Shown one piece after another: positions 1 to 9,323 of a DNA stretch of 64,000 nt. Origin of the DNA: Arbacia lixula (taxonomy: Eukaryota > Echinodermata > Echinoidea > Arbacioida > Arbaciidae); NCBI GenBank assembly GCA_963669155.1, contig OZ022593.1, positions 15,030,758 through 15,094,757 on the forward strand. Direction: 5' to 3'. The position numbers and the translations under genes are program-made. Within the stretch, counting starts at the first letter, position 1; each line of letters begins with the position of its first letter. The notes under the pieces were generated by a model. It worked only from the letters and a program-made list of their open reading frames with translations. It had not been told where the DNA came from and did no database searches.

Positions 1-850
1 AGTTATATTGTTTTGAAGGCTTTTAGCGAGTGTTATTTAGACCATTATAATATGACAATATGATCTATTTAAAAGGTAAAATCAAATCTCTATTCATTCA
101 TCTTTAAATTGATACCAATTATGTTGGTGACGAGAGTTCTCAAAACCGCCGGGGAATGAACCCCTTAAACTGCTTATTATATAGGCAGGACTCAGCCGTG
201 AATACGTGCTGAATAAAAATGTATGAATTACTGTGCGCTGCGCTCAGACTGTTTGTGGGTGTCTACTTGTATCATCTCAGCTGAAATTTTTACCCAGCGT
301 TTGACGAAACTGCCCTAACTCCTTCCTCCTTCTTGTTTTTTTTTTCTTTATGTAATCCAATGTTCCACCATACTCGCTCAGCGTTCCACCTCACTGTCGC
401 GGACATTCTCTCCGGCTCTCAAATACTTTTTTGCCCGCACTTCGTGGAAACTCGTTGTGCCCATTTTTTTCATCTTCTATAATCTACTGCAGGAGATGGT
501 GGCGCTCTCTGTCCTTCCTCGGCTGGATCGCCTAGGTCATGTCGTCCCTGTCTTCAACAGGGAATACCACAGGGCGGCAAGGGAAGCAGGTGTCTCCTGG
601 GTGGACCTGACAGCAAGGTTCTCAATGCAGGAGCTGAGGTGTTGGGCCGGTGACGGCCTGCAGCTCAGTGATTGCACTGGGTTACCTCGCTTAGCAGCTG
701 GGGTCGCCGAAGTATGCAGCAGTAGGTAGAAATCAATAATAAAAAAAAACATAACTTCAGATATATTGCCACGATTTCCTTTTTTTATGTGTATGTGTAT
801 TTACTTGCAGACATGGAGACTGCCAGAATGGAGAGAGAGGGTCACAGGAG
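1..850. repeat. Left copy of a ~0.9-kb segmental duplication (other copy 25,345-26,330)
   Basis: The two copies match almost base for base from the first bases of the window through exon S3 and into the next exon. They share the pyrimidine-rich stretch before the S3 acceptor. The 25-kb copy carries an extra tandem repeat of about 110 bp that is absent here. Positions 1-492 hold no coding signal of their own and read as intron or upstream DNA of S3. Confidence 0.8.
493..725 (+). CDS. SGNH-hydrolase-like gene, exon S3 (C-terminal block), copy 1
   Basis: The exon follows a good acceptor (ctactgcag, 484-492) and opens in phase 0 with E-M-V-A-L-S-V-L-P-R-L. The residues LPRL, EYHRAAR, DLTARF and DGLQLSD give the layout of the last third of an SGNH-hydrolase-like domain seen in many uncharacterised fish and invertebrate proteins (from memory). 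In those proteins the block V motif is D-G-x-H; here it is D-G-L-Q, so the catalytic His is missing. The frame can stop at 727-729, or splice at GTAGAA (726) to an acceptor at 809-810. S1 and S2 are not next to this copy, so it is an orphan exon. The family is likely; activity is unlikely. Confidence 0.6.
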
Positions 851-875
851 AAGAGAGAGAGCAAGGAAGAGAGCC
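811..875 (+). other. Possible exon S4 (Arg/Glu-rich)
   Basis: It follows the acceptor ttacttgcag. Read from the ATG at 813 it gives M-E-T-A-R-M-E-R-E-G-H-R-R-R-E-R. The sequence then dissolves into purine repeats and a poly(G) run at about 886-901. A second copy at 26,280 begins the same way and is cut at about 26,325, where F-block sequence starts. Whether it is coding is uncertain. Confidence 0.3.
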
Positions 876-1042
876 GGGAAGGGGGTGGGGGGGGGGGGGG
901 GGAAGAGGAGAGATGGAGAAAGTGAGGGAGAGCACAACACAGATTGAGACAAGAATGAAACATAGTCAGAGATAGAAAACCAACTGGGAGCTACTGGCAT
1001 TGGTCTTAACTTTACACAACCATTCTCCCTCTTCCTTTGAAG

Positions 1043-1310
1043 GAAGAGTTTGCCGGTCAAAGCAACATCTTGGGCTACAACAGAATGGAGGCTTTGGCAG
1101 AGAACCTCCTCAAGTTCAGAGAGGATGGCAGCGTTACCAGCAGGAGGCTAGCCAAGAGATAGTCAAACTGTGGAGTAAGTTTGACACCTATGACAGGACC
1201 ATCAAATGCCTGCCTCATCACCGGGAAAAGCTGACAAAAGGAAGGTTCAAATCAACCGAATCATCAGTCATACAAGGCGTACAAAGCGTTATGTATCCAC
1301 ATCTAGTTGC
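1043..1310 (+). pseudogene. W block copy 1 (LW..YDR..HREKL..GRF exon of the FGQY-type gene)
   Basis: The first of ten copies. It follows a strong pyrimidine tract (ttccctcttcctttgaag). One frame gives GYNRMEALAENLLKFRE and stops at TAG in agccaagagatag. A second frame then reads EIVKLWSKFDTYDRTIK, HHREKLTKGRFKS and GVQSV. Both pieces resemble consecutive parts of the C-terminal half of uncharacterised DUF6729-type proteins of fish and invertebrates (from memory: a helix, LW..LS.YDR, HRERLL.GRF, GVES). The frame change between them occurs in every copy, so a dead exon may have been amplified, or a cryptic intron removes the junction. In this copy the block follows exon S4 and the poly(G) run directly. 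Confidence 0.5.
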
Positions 1311-1502
1311 AAGAAAATCTCAAGTTTTCATTTTTTGTTTGGCAGTACTTAAATAATCCATGGGTTATTTTAAATGTGAATATTTCATTTAATCTACAAT
1401 TTCTTCAAGAAGTTAATTTTCAGATTTACTTTATTTATGTTTCTTCATTCGTTCATCTTTCCACAATTATTTCCTTCTTCTGAAGATGTTTCCTAGGTAG
1501 CA

Positions 1503-1733
1503 ATGTCCTACCTCTTGGCCAGATGCAAACAGAATCATGAAATGCATCATCAAGAAGCTCGGCGCCACATTCCTGACCATAAGAGACAGCAGGGAAGAAT
1601 CATCTTGAGATGTCTAGCTCTCATTCTACATCTCTCAGAGAACATCCGAAGCAAGATCATTGCATGTGCTCATGTAACAGCAAATACGCATCTACAGCTG
1701 GTAGAGATCAACCCACGGACGTTGATTTGGTAA
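1503..1733 (+). pseudogene. Q block copy 1 (LQLVEINPRT exon of the FGQY-type gene)
   Basis: The block follows W block 1 after an AT-rich intron-like gap and an acceptor (ttcctag, gtagcaatg). Near its start one frame reads SWPDANRIMKCIIKKLG (clear in later copies). The frame open to the end gives KRQQGRIILRCLAL, SENIRSKIIACAHV and THLQLVEINPRTLIW. These resemble the WPD..R..E motif and the terminal LQLxEINQTTLIQW motif of the same DUF6729-type proteins (from memory). A possible donor lies at the end (ttg, gtaactt). Confidence 0.5.
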
Positions 1734-1797
1734 CTTTCCCTTTTCTCCAGAAGTTGTAATATCCAGAAGTTCAATACATGCTAAAAAAATTTCCAAC

Positions 1798-2079
1798 TGA
1801 AAGCTCCTAAATAAGGAATTGGCATATCATGTTTGTGCTTGATCACCCTTCTACCACTTGTATTAACAGTGTTAGTGTTAAAACGTTGTAGTCAGACACC
1901 ATAACCACCCTAAACAATGTACTGCGCATTAGGCTTAGACTTCTAAACATATAGCCCTGCACTACAACAAGTGTTTTGACCAATCGGTACAAGACAAGTT
2001 TGACCAATCAGGATGAAGGAAGCTACAGACACAATGAAAAACAGTGCATACCTCATACCCTCATACTATTTGTGATGAT
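1798..2079. repeat. ~280-bp repeat R, copy 1 (left side of LINE fragment 1)
   Basis: The unit starts aaagctcctaaataagg and ends catactatttgtg. It recurs at 17,099-17,380, 18,412-18,688, 30,161-30,440 and 31,477-31,753, and partly at 38,641-38,824. It contains two CCAAT motifs (gaccaatcgg and gaccaatcagg) about 26 bp apart. No protein is recognised in it. Confidence 0.75.
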
Positions 2080-2091
2080 TCATTATAATTA

Positions 2092-2607
2092 TTGATGTTT
2101 TCTTCTTGAAATAAGTGTTGATGATTTTTAATTTGATGGTGATTGCAAATTCGACAAGTCTATCTCCCCTATCATTACACGGTCTATGACCAAAATATCA
2201 AATCACTGGCTCTTCACCATCTTCCCTCATTGCGATCTTGGCATTTAGATCTCCCATCACAATGGCATAATGTGTTTTATTGTTCTGAATGAGTTCTGTG
2301 ATTTCGTCATACAGCTTTTCCAACTCCCCGTCATCGTAGCTGCTGGTGGGTGCATATACTTGGATGATTTTTAGACGATATCTTTTATTTATCCTGATGG
2401 TAAGATGGGCTAGTCTTTCATTAATTCCCTTGAATTCTGTTACATTTCCTGCAATACTTTTATGGACAAGAAATCCTACTCCTTCCTCACTTTTATCTGT
2501 CTTCCCTATATGGAATAATTGATGACCGCTTTTTAGTTGTTCAAGTTGTTCTCCTTTGCTCCGAACCTCACCGAGTCCAATGATGTCCCAATTCACTTCT
2601 TCGAATT
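2092..2607 (-). mobile_element. LINE fragment 1: AP-endonuclease part of a non-LTR retrotransposon
   Basis: On the minus strand 2596-2198 encodes NWDIIGLGEVR, GVGFLVHKSIAGNV, IIQVYAPTSSYDD and VMGDLNAK. These are motifs of the exonuclease-endonuclease-phosphatase domain of LINEs often annotated as craniofacial development protein 2-like. The frame ends in VI-stop, a TGA shared with the copy at 30.6 kb but not with the one at 17.4 kb. The reverse transcriptase is absent. Upstream of about 2607 the sequence becomes unrelated. Confidence 0.75.
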
Positions 2608-3168
2608 ATTGTTGCAAATACGCACCTTCACTTAATTCATGAGAGTAGTAACATTCTCAAGGCTGACTTAACATTATAATACTAAGTATGTCCTTGTAAG
2701 CATTCCTGTATATCAACACATCAAAAATTGCTCATTTAAATCACATATAAGATTATAATAACACTTCAATATCAATCCACTTGTTAAGTAAAAAAAACAA
2801 AAACGATATTATACAACTTTATAACATTACACTACGGTCAAAATTACACTCCATCTCCCCAACCAATCTTCCTTAATACATTTCACATGAAATGTTACCA
2901 TACCTCCACTGTTGTCATCCAGAATTTGACAACACCGGCAAACCGCACAGTCTCCCTCAATAGGAAACCTTTTAAATCTAAATAACAATGCCTAATAGGT
3001 AACGAAAAACTAGATCCAATTCCTTAACTGTAGTTAAATATACAAAGCGTTATTCTAAAAACAACTTCTCTACCATGAGATCTGAGATCCAGAATTCCTC
3101 TTAATATCCAATAGTTTATCATCCTATTAATAAGTACGAGATCGTCTGAGAGCATAGACTAAACCCAA
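2608..3168. other. AT-rich spacer without recognisable content
   Basis: No open frame, splice-flanked exon, inverted repeat or match to other parts of the window was seen. It separates LINE fragment 1 from W block 2. Confidence 0.5.
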
Positions 3169-3371
3169 GTTTGCAGGTCAAAGCAACATCTTGGGCTACA
3201 ACAGAATGGAGGCTTTGGCAGAGAACCTCCTAAAGTTCAGAGAGGATGGCAGCGTTACCAGCAGGAGGCTAGCCAAGAGATAGTCAAACTGTGGAGTAGA
3301 CTTGACACCTATGACAGGACCATCAAATGCCTGCCTCATCACCGGGAAAAGCTGACAAAACGAAGGTTCAA
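3169..3371 (+). pseudogene. W block copy 2, cut and fused to SGNH exon S2
   Basis: The sequence follows the W block as far as aaggttcaaatc and then switches to gaagcagaaatg, which is internal SGNH exon S2 sequence. The acceptor and intron upstream are missing. The junction (about 3,372) has only a 3-bp overlap (ATC) between the two parents. Confidence 0.6.
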
Positions 3372-3518
3372 ATCGAAGCAGAAATGCGAAGCTTCATCTT
3401 ACCTTGCCAACCTGAGCTCATCATTGTTGAAGCAAGGGCAAATGACCTAGGCCGTCCAGTCGGGGAAGCTCAGAAGGACTTCTGCCACCTCCTCGACACA
3501 GCTAAGAAAATCTCTAAT
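3372..3518 (+). pseudogene. SGNH exon S2, 3' half (copy 0)
   Basis: It encodes EAEMRSFILPCQPELIIVEARANDL and the end AQKDFCHLLDTAKKIS. VEA.ANDL corresponds to the block III region of SGNH hydrolases. The GDSQ block is lost at the fusion with W block 2. A donor-like gtgttt follows at 3519. Confidence 0.6.
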
Positions 3519-3604
3519 GTGTTTTATTTTATTTTATTCATTCTTTGTAAAAACAAACAAGCAAAATACAAGATACAAGATATTTTATTCAGTCCTAAAA
3601 CATA

Positions 3605-4375
3605 TGTGAGAGGATCAATTTATCCTCTCACGTTTTTTGCTTGTCTTACCACGCATGCGCGGACCATGCTCTAGTTTACCATGGCTGCGCGCGCGATTTG
3701 CGTGCGCTGCCCTGGTAACCGCGCGCTTTATATTAAGAACAATTTATAAGCTCTTTTTGTTTTCACTCTATTTCCACCTGAGAGACACTTGACAGACATT
3801 TTGCCGTTGTCGTTGCCGTTACCTACATGTAAATTAAAATGCAATTGTTTTTTATGCTTAATTGTTTATATTAATGATTTCATGTCAATGATTCCATAGT
3901 AGTGTAAAATAATTGTATAATATCATATGTTGATTAAGTGAGTTTGTGAGTGATGAGTAGTATTTAATATTTTGTGTAGAGTAGTAAGAACTGATTTTTT
4001 TATATGTGTTAATACGTAGGTTGCCACCATCGTTCTATCGTCATCGTTTGTTAAAGGGCTGATGATGAGGCACCGGTATTGTTATTTCCAATGAGGTAAA
4101 TATACTATTGTGCTGTGTTGGTTTTCTTTGTAATGTTTTCTTTGTAGGGTTTTCTTTGTGGTGATTTTCTTCGTAGATTTCCTTTGTTCTTTGTAGAGCT
4201 TTTGTTTTAATAAAGTCCTTTTTCATTTGAAATCTATAAAATAGTCTTCCTTTTCACCTTTTCTTCATGTGTTTGTTCCAGGGTAATTAAGTTTGATTAA
4301 TTATTTGTAAGCCAATTATGGGGAGAGTTTCTTTAATTTAATGAGCATTAATCTGTACAAGTATAACCTGTGACA
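3605..4375. mobile_element. Solo LTR-like insertion (TG...CA, 4-bp duplication CATA)
   Basis: Related copies at 22.6, 35.6 and 43.2 kb read aaaacata...acaatatc without interruption, whereas here 771 bp are inserted. The insert begins TGTGAGAGGATC and ends CCTGTGACA, with CATA on both sides. Its start is a perfect 10-bp hairpin (3606-3615 with 3622-3631). A TATA-like tttatatta lies near 3,728 and AATAAA at 4209-4214, as expected for an LTR. No internal gag-pol is present. Confidence 0.6.
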
Positions 4376-4685
4376 CATACATACACACAATATCAAACAA
4401 ACAAGACAGGTACATTGGTACCTGTGGTGCCAACAAGTTGGCGAAGAGACTCCAGACTTTTTTTTCTATTAGGTAATGTTTGTTTATCGTCCTCCCCTTT
4501 TCCATTCTAATATGTAACCACCTCAAATAAAAACAAGGCATTAGCAATATTGTGTCTCGCCCACTTGCGAAAATAACCAGAAATATCGCGATCTCCGTTG
4601 CTACGCAGAAGAATTGTATCCCTGGCTGATTGTGAAATATCTGCCATAGAATGTAACATTCCATAAATGCCCCCAGTGCATCCAT

Positions 4686-5640
4686 CATCCAAGTTTGATT
4701 GCCATTGTAGCAACATGTGATGAGTTATGTGTGATAAGAGAGTCTTGCAAGTAAACTTTAACGTATGACCTCAAATGACCTTTGACCTTATCCTGTGACC
4801 TCCAACGGTACCATAACATGAAGGTTCCCCCAGTGCATCTATGTCCCAAGTTAGGTTGTAATCCAAGCAACCCATGTGAAGTTATTTGTCAAAAGAGTCT
4901 TGCAGGTAAACTTTAACGTATGACCTCAAATGACCTTTGACCTTATCATGTGACCTCCAACGGTACCATAACATGAAGGTACCCCCAGTGCATCTATGAC
5001 CCAAGTTAGGTTGTAATCCAAGCAATTAACCCATGTGAAGTTATTTGTCAAAAGAGAGTCTTGCAGGTAAACTTTAACTTTTGACCTCAAATGACCTTTG
5101 ACCTTATCATGTGACCTCCAACGGTACCATAACATGAAGGTACCCCCAGTGCATCTATGACCCAAGTTAGGTTGTAATCCAAGCAACCCATGTGAAGTTA
5201 TTTGTCAAAAGAGAGTCTTGCAGGTAAACTTTAACGTATGACCTCAAATGACCTTTGACCTTATCATGTGACCTCCAACGGTACCATAACATGAAGGTAC
5301 CCCCAGTGCATCTATGACCCAAGTTAGGTTGTAATCCAAGCAACCCATGTGAAGTTATTTGTCAAAAGAGAGTCTTGCAGGTAAACTTTGACGTATGACC
5401 TCAAATGACCTTTGACCTTATCCTGTGACCTCCAACGGTACCATAACATGAAGGTACCCCCAGTGCATCTATGACCCAAGTTAGGTTGTAATCCAAGCAA
5501 CCCATGTGAAGTTATTTGTCAAAAGAGAGTCTTGCAGGTAAACTTTAACATAGAAAAAGAGAGTCTTGCACATACTCTTTGATATATGACCTCAAATGAC
5601 CTTTGACATCATCACATGACCTCTGACAACACCATAACAT
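4686..5640. repeat. ~157-bp tandem satellite, about six units, each with TGACCTTTGACC
   Basis: The anchor gtgacctccaacggtacc occurs at 4795, 4950, 5111, 5268 and 5425, spaced 155-161 bp. A more diverged unit follows at about 5,600. Each unit contains tgacctttgacct, which on the other strand is a direct repeat of AGGTCA with one-base spacing (a DR1 layout). The units are not coding. Confidence 0.85.
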
Positions 5641-5744
5641 GAAGATACCCCTAGTGCTTCTATCAACCAAGTGTGGCTGCCATTGCTGTAACAGTTGCCA
5701 AGTTATGGATCATAAGAGAGTCTTGCAGGTAAACTTTAACATTT

Positions 5745-5826
5745 GTGACGGACGACGGACGGACGACGGACGACGGACGGACGACGGACGGACGACGGAC
5801 GGACGACGGACGGACGACGGACGGAC
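5745..5826. repeat. GGACGAC-type microsatellite
   Basis: About 80 bp of alternating ggacgac and ggacggacgac, close to the right end of the TIR element. The adjoining hairpin gtctcgcc (5844-5851) with ggcgagac (5865-5872) forms part of the right terminus. Confidence 0.9.
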
Positions 5827-5984
5827 GCCATTTGGATCCCTTAGTCTCGCCTTCACCTCCGGTGGGCGAGACAAAAAACATTCGGTCAAATCAGTATTCA
5901 GAAAAAAAAATCAACTTGTATGGAATATAAGGCAAAGCATTTTCTATGGAATATAATTGATTGGACAGATGGCCACCACAAGAA

Positions 5985-6395
5985 AGACACCCAGTGTGGG
6001 TTGTAAAAACTAAAGAAGCTCCACGGTTTCTTCACCATGTGAACATCCCACCTCTGGGGACAGCAAAGGAAGCTCAGGAGATGGAAGAACAGAACAGGAG
6101 GAGACGTTAGTGATGACCTGTCCTGTCTTGCTTCGAGGTGCAGTTTGAGCAGTATTAAGGGCAGACTTTCAAGTGGCTGGTGGAGAATGCCCTGGGATAC
6201 TGCGCCTATATCGTCTGCCAGCTGGACAAGGAGACCGAGAGCTCTTCCAGTCTCTCGGTCAACAAGTCCGGCCTGAAGAGGTATCTGAGGAGCTTCTTTG
6301 AAGGACGTGAAGCTGTAGAGATGAAGCATAAGGAGCTTCAAGAGAGGACACGGCGGACAGCAGGCGTCACCTTCAGTCCACCAAGGAGAACTGAG
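5985..6395 (+). pseudogene. F block copy 1 (FGQY-type exon), disabled by a TAA codon
   Basis: The frame CFEVQFEQY is followed by TAA at 6156-6158, where the open copy at 28 kb has CGA (Arg). After the stop the frame continues GQTFKWLVENALGYCAYIVC, LDKETESSSSLSVNKSGLKRYL, EGREAVEMK and PPRRTE up to a donor at 6396 (gtatgt). The N-terminal 90 or so residues are decayed. Confidence 0.7.
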
Positions 6396-6461
6396 GTATG
6401 TTTCTTCCCATGTTAACAAACTACTAATGAGAACAAATGTTCGTATCAACCGTCATCACAG

Positions 6462-7050
6462 GAGATCCAAAGCTGAAGAACGGACAACACTAGAAGATGG
6501 GGGTTTCGGTGCCCAGACCCAACCAAACAACAACCGAACCCTTACAATAAACAAAAGGGAGGGAGTGACTCGCCAATCAAAATGTAGTCATCAACATATT
6601 TGTCAGATTGTACAAATATTGACCAACTTGTGTATTTTTCTTTTTACATAATCTTTATTTTCTTCTATAGCACCAACTCAAAGACTGGGATCAACACCTT
6701 TTACTTCTCCAAGAGATACAAGATATTTCATTCATTTTGAAAACATACATACATACATACATCAATACTGGTCTGAAATGGTCATTCTCATCTGATTTGT
6801 GAAAATCTAAGAAAATCACTGACGTATTTTGTTTTAATTTATTTCTTCTTTGTAGATTTTAGAAAATCACAACGAGCATGGATCTTTGGGGGAGACAAGC
6901 CCTACTTGTTCAGCCAAAAGTGCTGTTACATTGAATATGCATCTACAGCTGGTAGAAATCAACCCACGGACCCTTATCAAATGACAATTCCCCTTTTCCA
7001 GAAATTGAAACATCTAAAAAGCCAAGAGATGGCTATGACAAAATTATTTT
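6462..7050 (+). pseudogene. Linker and intermediate exon remnants after F block 1
   Basis: Three exon-like pieces with acceptors occur in order: gagatccaaagctgaagaacgg after atcacag (6461), a caccaactcaaagac piece after cttctacag (6671), and attttagaaaatcacaacgagc after ctttgtag (6855). The second is the Pro/Thr/Ser linker exon that becomes the minisatellite elsewhere. The third contains tctacagctggtagaaatcaac, the same string that encodes LQLVEIN in the Q block. A TACA microsatellite lies near 6,745. Confidence 0.4.
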
Positions 7051-7180
7051 GTACATTTTTTTTTTCATTCTTTTATTACAAGGGAGCTTATTGGCCTAAA
7101 ATGCCTTTTCCATCAAACCAACTGGGAGCTACTGGCATTGGTCTTAACTTTACACAACCATTTTCCCTCTTCCTTTGAAG

Positions 7181-7450
7181 GAAGAGTTTGCAGGTCAAAG
7201 CAACATCTTGGGCTACGACAGAATGGAGGCTTTGGCAGAGAACCTCCGTAAGTTCAGAGAGGATGGCAGCGTTACCAGTAGGAGGCTAGCGAAGAGATAG
7301 TCGAACTGTGGAGTAAGTGTGACACCTGTGACAAGACCATCATATGCCTGCTTCATCACCGGGAAAAGCTGACAAAAGGAAGGTTCAAATCAACCGAATC
7401 ATCAGTCATACAAGGCCTACAAAGCGTTATGTATCCACATCTAGTTGCAA
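7181..7450 (+). pseudogene. W block copy 3
   Basis: It has the same two-frame layout as copy 1, with extra substitutions (tgtgacaagaccatcatatgc). The acceptor is intact (ttcctttgaag). It belongs to the unit that leads into the first Harbinger transposase. Confidence 0.5.
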
Positions 7451-7646
7451 GAAAATCTGGAGTTTTCATTTTTTTGTTTGGCACTACTCAAATAATCCAT
7501 GGTTTATTTTAAATGTTATTTCATTTATTCTACAATTTCTTCAAGAAGTACTCTTTTTAATTTTCAGATTTACTTAATTTATGTTTCTTCATTCGTTCAT
7601 CTTTCCACAATTATTTCCTTGTTCTGAAGATGTTTCCTAGGCAGCA

Positions 7647-7874
7647 ATGTCCTGCCTCTTGGCCAGACGCAAACAGAATCATGAAATGCATCAAGAAGCT
7701 CGGCGCCACATTCCTGACCACAAGAGACAGCAGGGAAGAATCGTCTTGAGATGTCTAGCTCTCATTATACATGCCTCAGAGAACATCCGATGCAAGTTCA
7801 TCGCATGTGCTCATGTAACAGCATATACGCATCTACAGCTGGTAGAGATCAACCCACGGACCTTTATTGGGTAA
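7647..7874 (+). pseudogene. Q block copy 2
   Basis: It reads HLQLVEINPRTF in the open frame but lacks one CAT codon of the H-H-Q-E stretch. Immediately after the block the sequence switches at about 7,893 to the flank of a PIF/Harbinger element (gtaccggtatccgcccc). The same switch occurs at 37.81 kb. Confidence 0.5.
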
Positions 7875-8189
7875 TTTCCCCTTTTTCCAGAAGTACCGGT
7901 ATCCGCCCCTAGCTTGGCTTTTCTCCCCAACATTATGATGGAAGGGTTGAATTTCCAAATCCAGACGATCAGACAACGGAGAAGAAATTGAGAGGCTGCT
8001 CGGCGAAGTTTATTTTTTTATTACATTTTGCGCAGGAATAAGCAGCTGCTGCTTATGGTAGCTCTCGTTGCCACTTCTGAGTTTATTTTAGAAATGTTGA
8101 TTTAATCACATGTATTGTACATTCTTTTTCCACAATTTGTGTAGTTAATATCTAAAGTAAGAGTCATGTTTTATTTAACTTTTGGACAG

Positions 8190-9323
8190 GATGACCCAAG
8201 ATACTTTCAATTATATTTTGAGAGATATCCGCCCAAGAATTGCCAAGATGGATACAAGATTCCGGAAGGCAATACCTCCTGATCAGCGACTGGCCATCAC
8301 TCTGTGGAGGCTTGCAACAAACATTGAATACCACACTCTGGCCGGGCTATTCGGCGTTGGAAAATCAACGGTCGGGTTTATCGTCATCGACACAGTGCAG
8401 GCGATCGTTAAAGCATTTCAGGAGCGAATGATCCAAATCCCTTCCGGCCACAGACTGCAGGTACAGTTGTAATCCAAGTGTCATCCAGTGATAAAAAATA
8501 ATGAATTGATTTGAGCAATTACCATGCATTTCACCCTTGCCGTTTTTTTTTTCACAATTATGCTACCCAGCTAGAGCTGATAGCAAAACTAGCTCTGAAT
8601 AATGAACTTGGGGATTGGGTGAGAGGACATGTTGTGAATTTCCCTTTGTCTTTTCCCAGCCTTGGCAGCCCAAGCTCATACATATGAAATTATTCTCATG
8701 AATGTCATACGGAATTTATACTGTGCAGAATGAAATGGATAAATAAATATGTAACATTACATTTTATATTTTTATCCAACATCTACTGTACCTACAGGAC
8801 TGTCTCGACAGGTTCAGTGCGCGGTTCCCTCAGGCTGCCTGTGCCATTGACGGGAGCCACATCCCCATCAAGGCCCCGCGAAACAACGCTTAAGGACTAT
8901 TTCAACAAGAAAGGATATTATTCCATCTTGTTGCAAGGAGTCGTGGACAGTTTTGGCCAGTTTATAGACGTTAATGTTGGCTGGCCTGGTAGTGTACATG
9001 ATGCACGTATGTTTTGTAACTCAACAATTTTACGTTTGGAGGACAACACTTTGTTTCCTGCGCAAACAATGCGCATTGGACAATGTGACGTCCCCATTTT
9101 AATCCTAGGTGATCCTGCGTACTCTCTTCTCCCCAATGTAATGAAGCCCTTCAGTGATAACGGCAGACTGACGCCTCAGCAGGTTGTCTTCAACAACAGG
9201 TTGAGCAGTTGTCGAATTGTTGTTGAGCATGCGTTTGGAAGCCTTAAGGGACGTTGGCGCATCTTGTCCAAGACATGTGACCATAACTTGGCCAACATGC
9301 CCAACATTATCATGACATGTGCG
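8190..9323 (+). pseudogene. PIF/Harbinger transposase (HARBI1-like), two exons, interrupted
   Basis: Exon 1 (8190-8460, acceptor ttttggacag) gives FNYILRDIRPRIAK, LAITLWRLATNIEY and LFGVGKSTV, the helix-turn-helix-like N-terminal part. Exon 2 (from 8798, acceptor cctacag) continues in phase with RFPQAACAIDGSHIPIKAP. The first catalytic Asp is at 8849-8851, the second in LGDPAYSLLP (9111-9113), and the Glu in VVEHAFGSLKGRWR (9225-9227). One extra T near 8,890 shifts the frame between APRNNA and KDYFNKKGYYS. The C-terminus is cut after IIMTCAV by the inverted-repeat element at 9,324. The DDE triad is present in the DNA, but the gene is dead. Confidence 0.9.

Larger units (their letters stand above)
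4549..5877. mobile_element. TIR-bounded non-autonomous element filled with satellite
   Basis: The insert interrupts sequence that is continuous at 22.75, 35.8 and 43.37 kb. Its ends are near-perfect inverted repeats: TTGTGTCTCGCCCAC at 4550-4564 and, on the other strand, TTTTGTCTCGCCCAC at 5876-5862. The interior holds a 157-bp satellite and a GGACGAC microsatellite. There is no transposase. A related element lies at 47.3 kb. Confidence 0.55.

Noticed and set aside
4685-5186. Repeated minus-strand frames in the 157-bp satellite (MLGLQPNLGHRCTGG)
   Set aside because: They arise from the satellite unit and shift between units; there is no sign of coding selection.
5898-6449. 183-codon minus-strand frame over F block 1
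   Set aside because: Antisense shadow of the F block; similar shadows exist at the other F copies.
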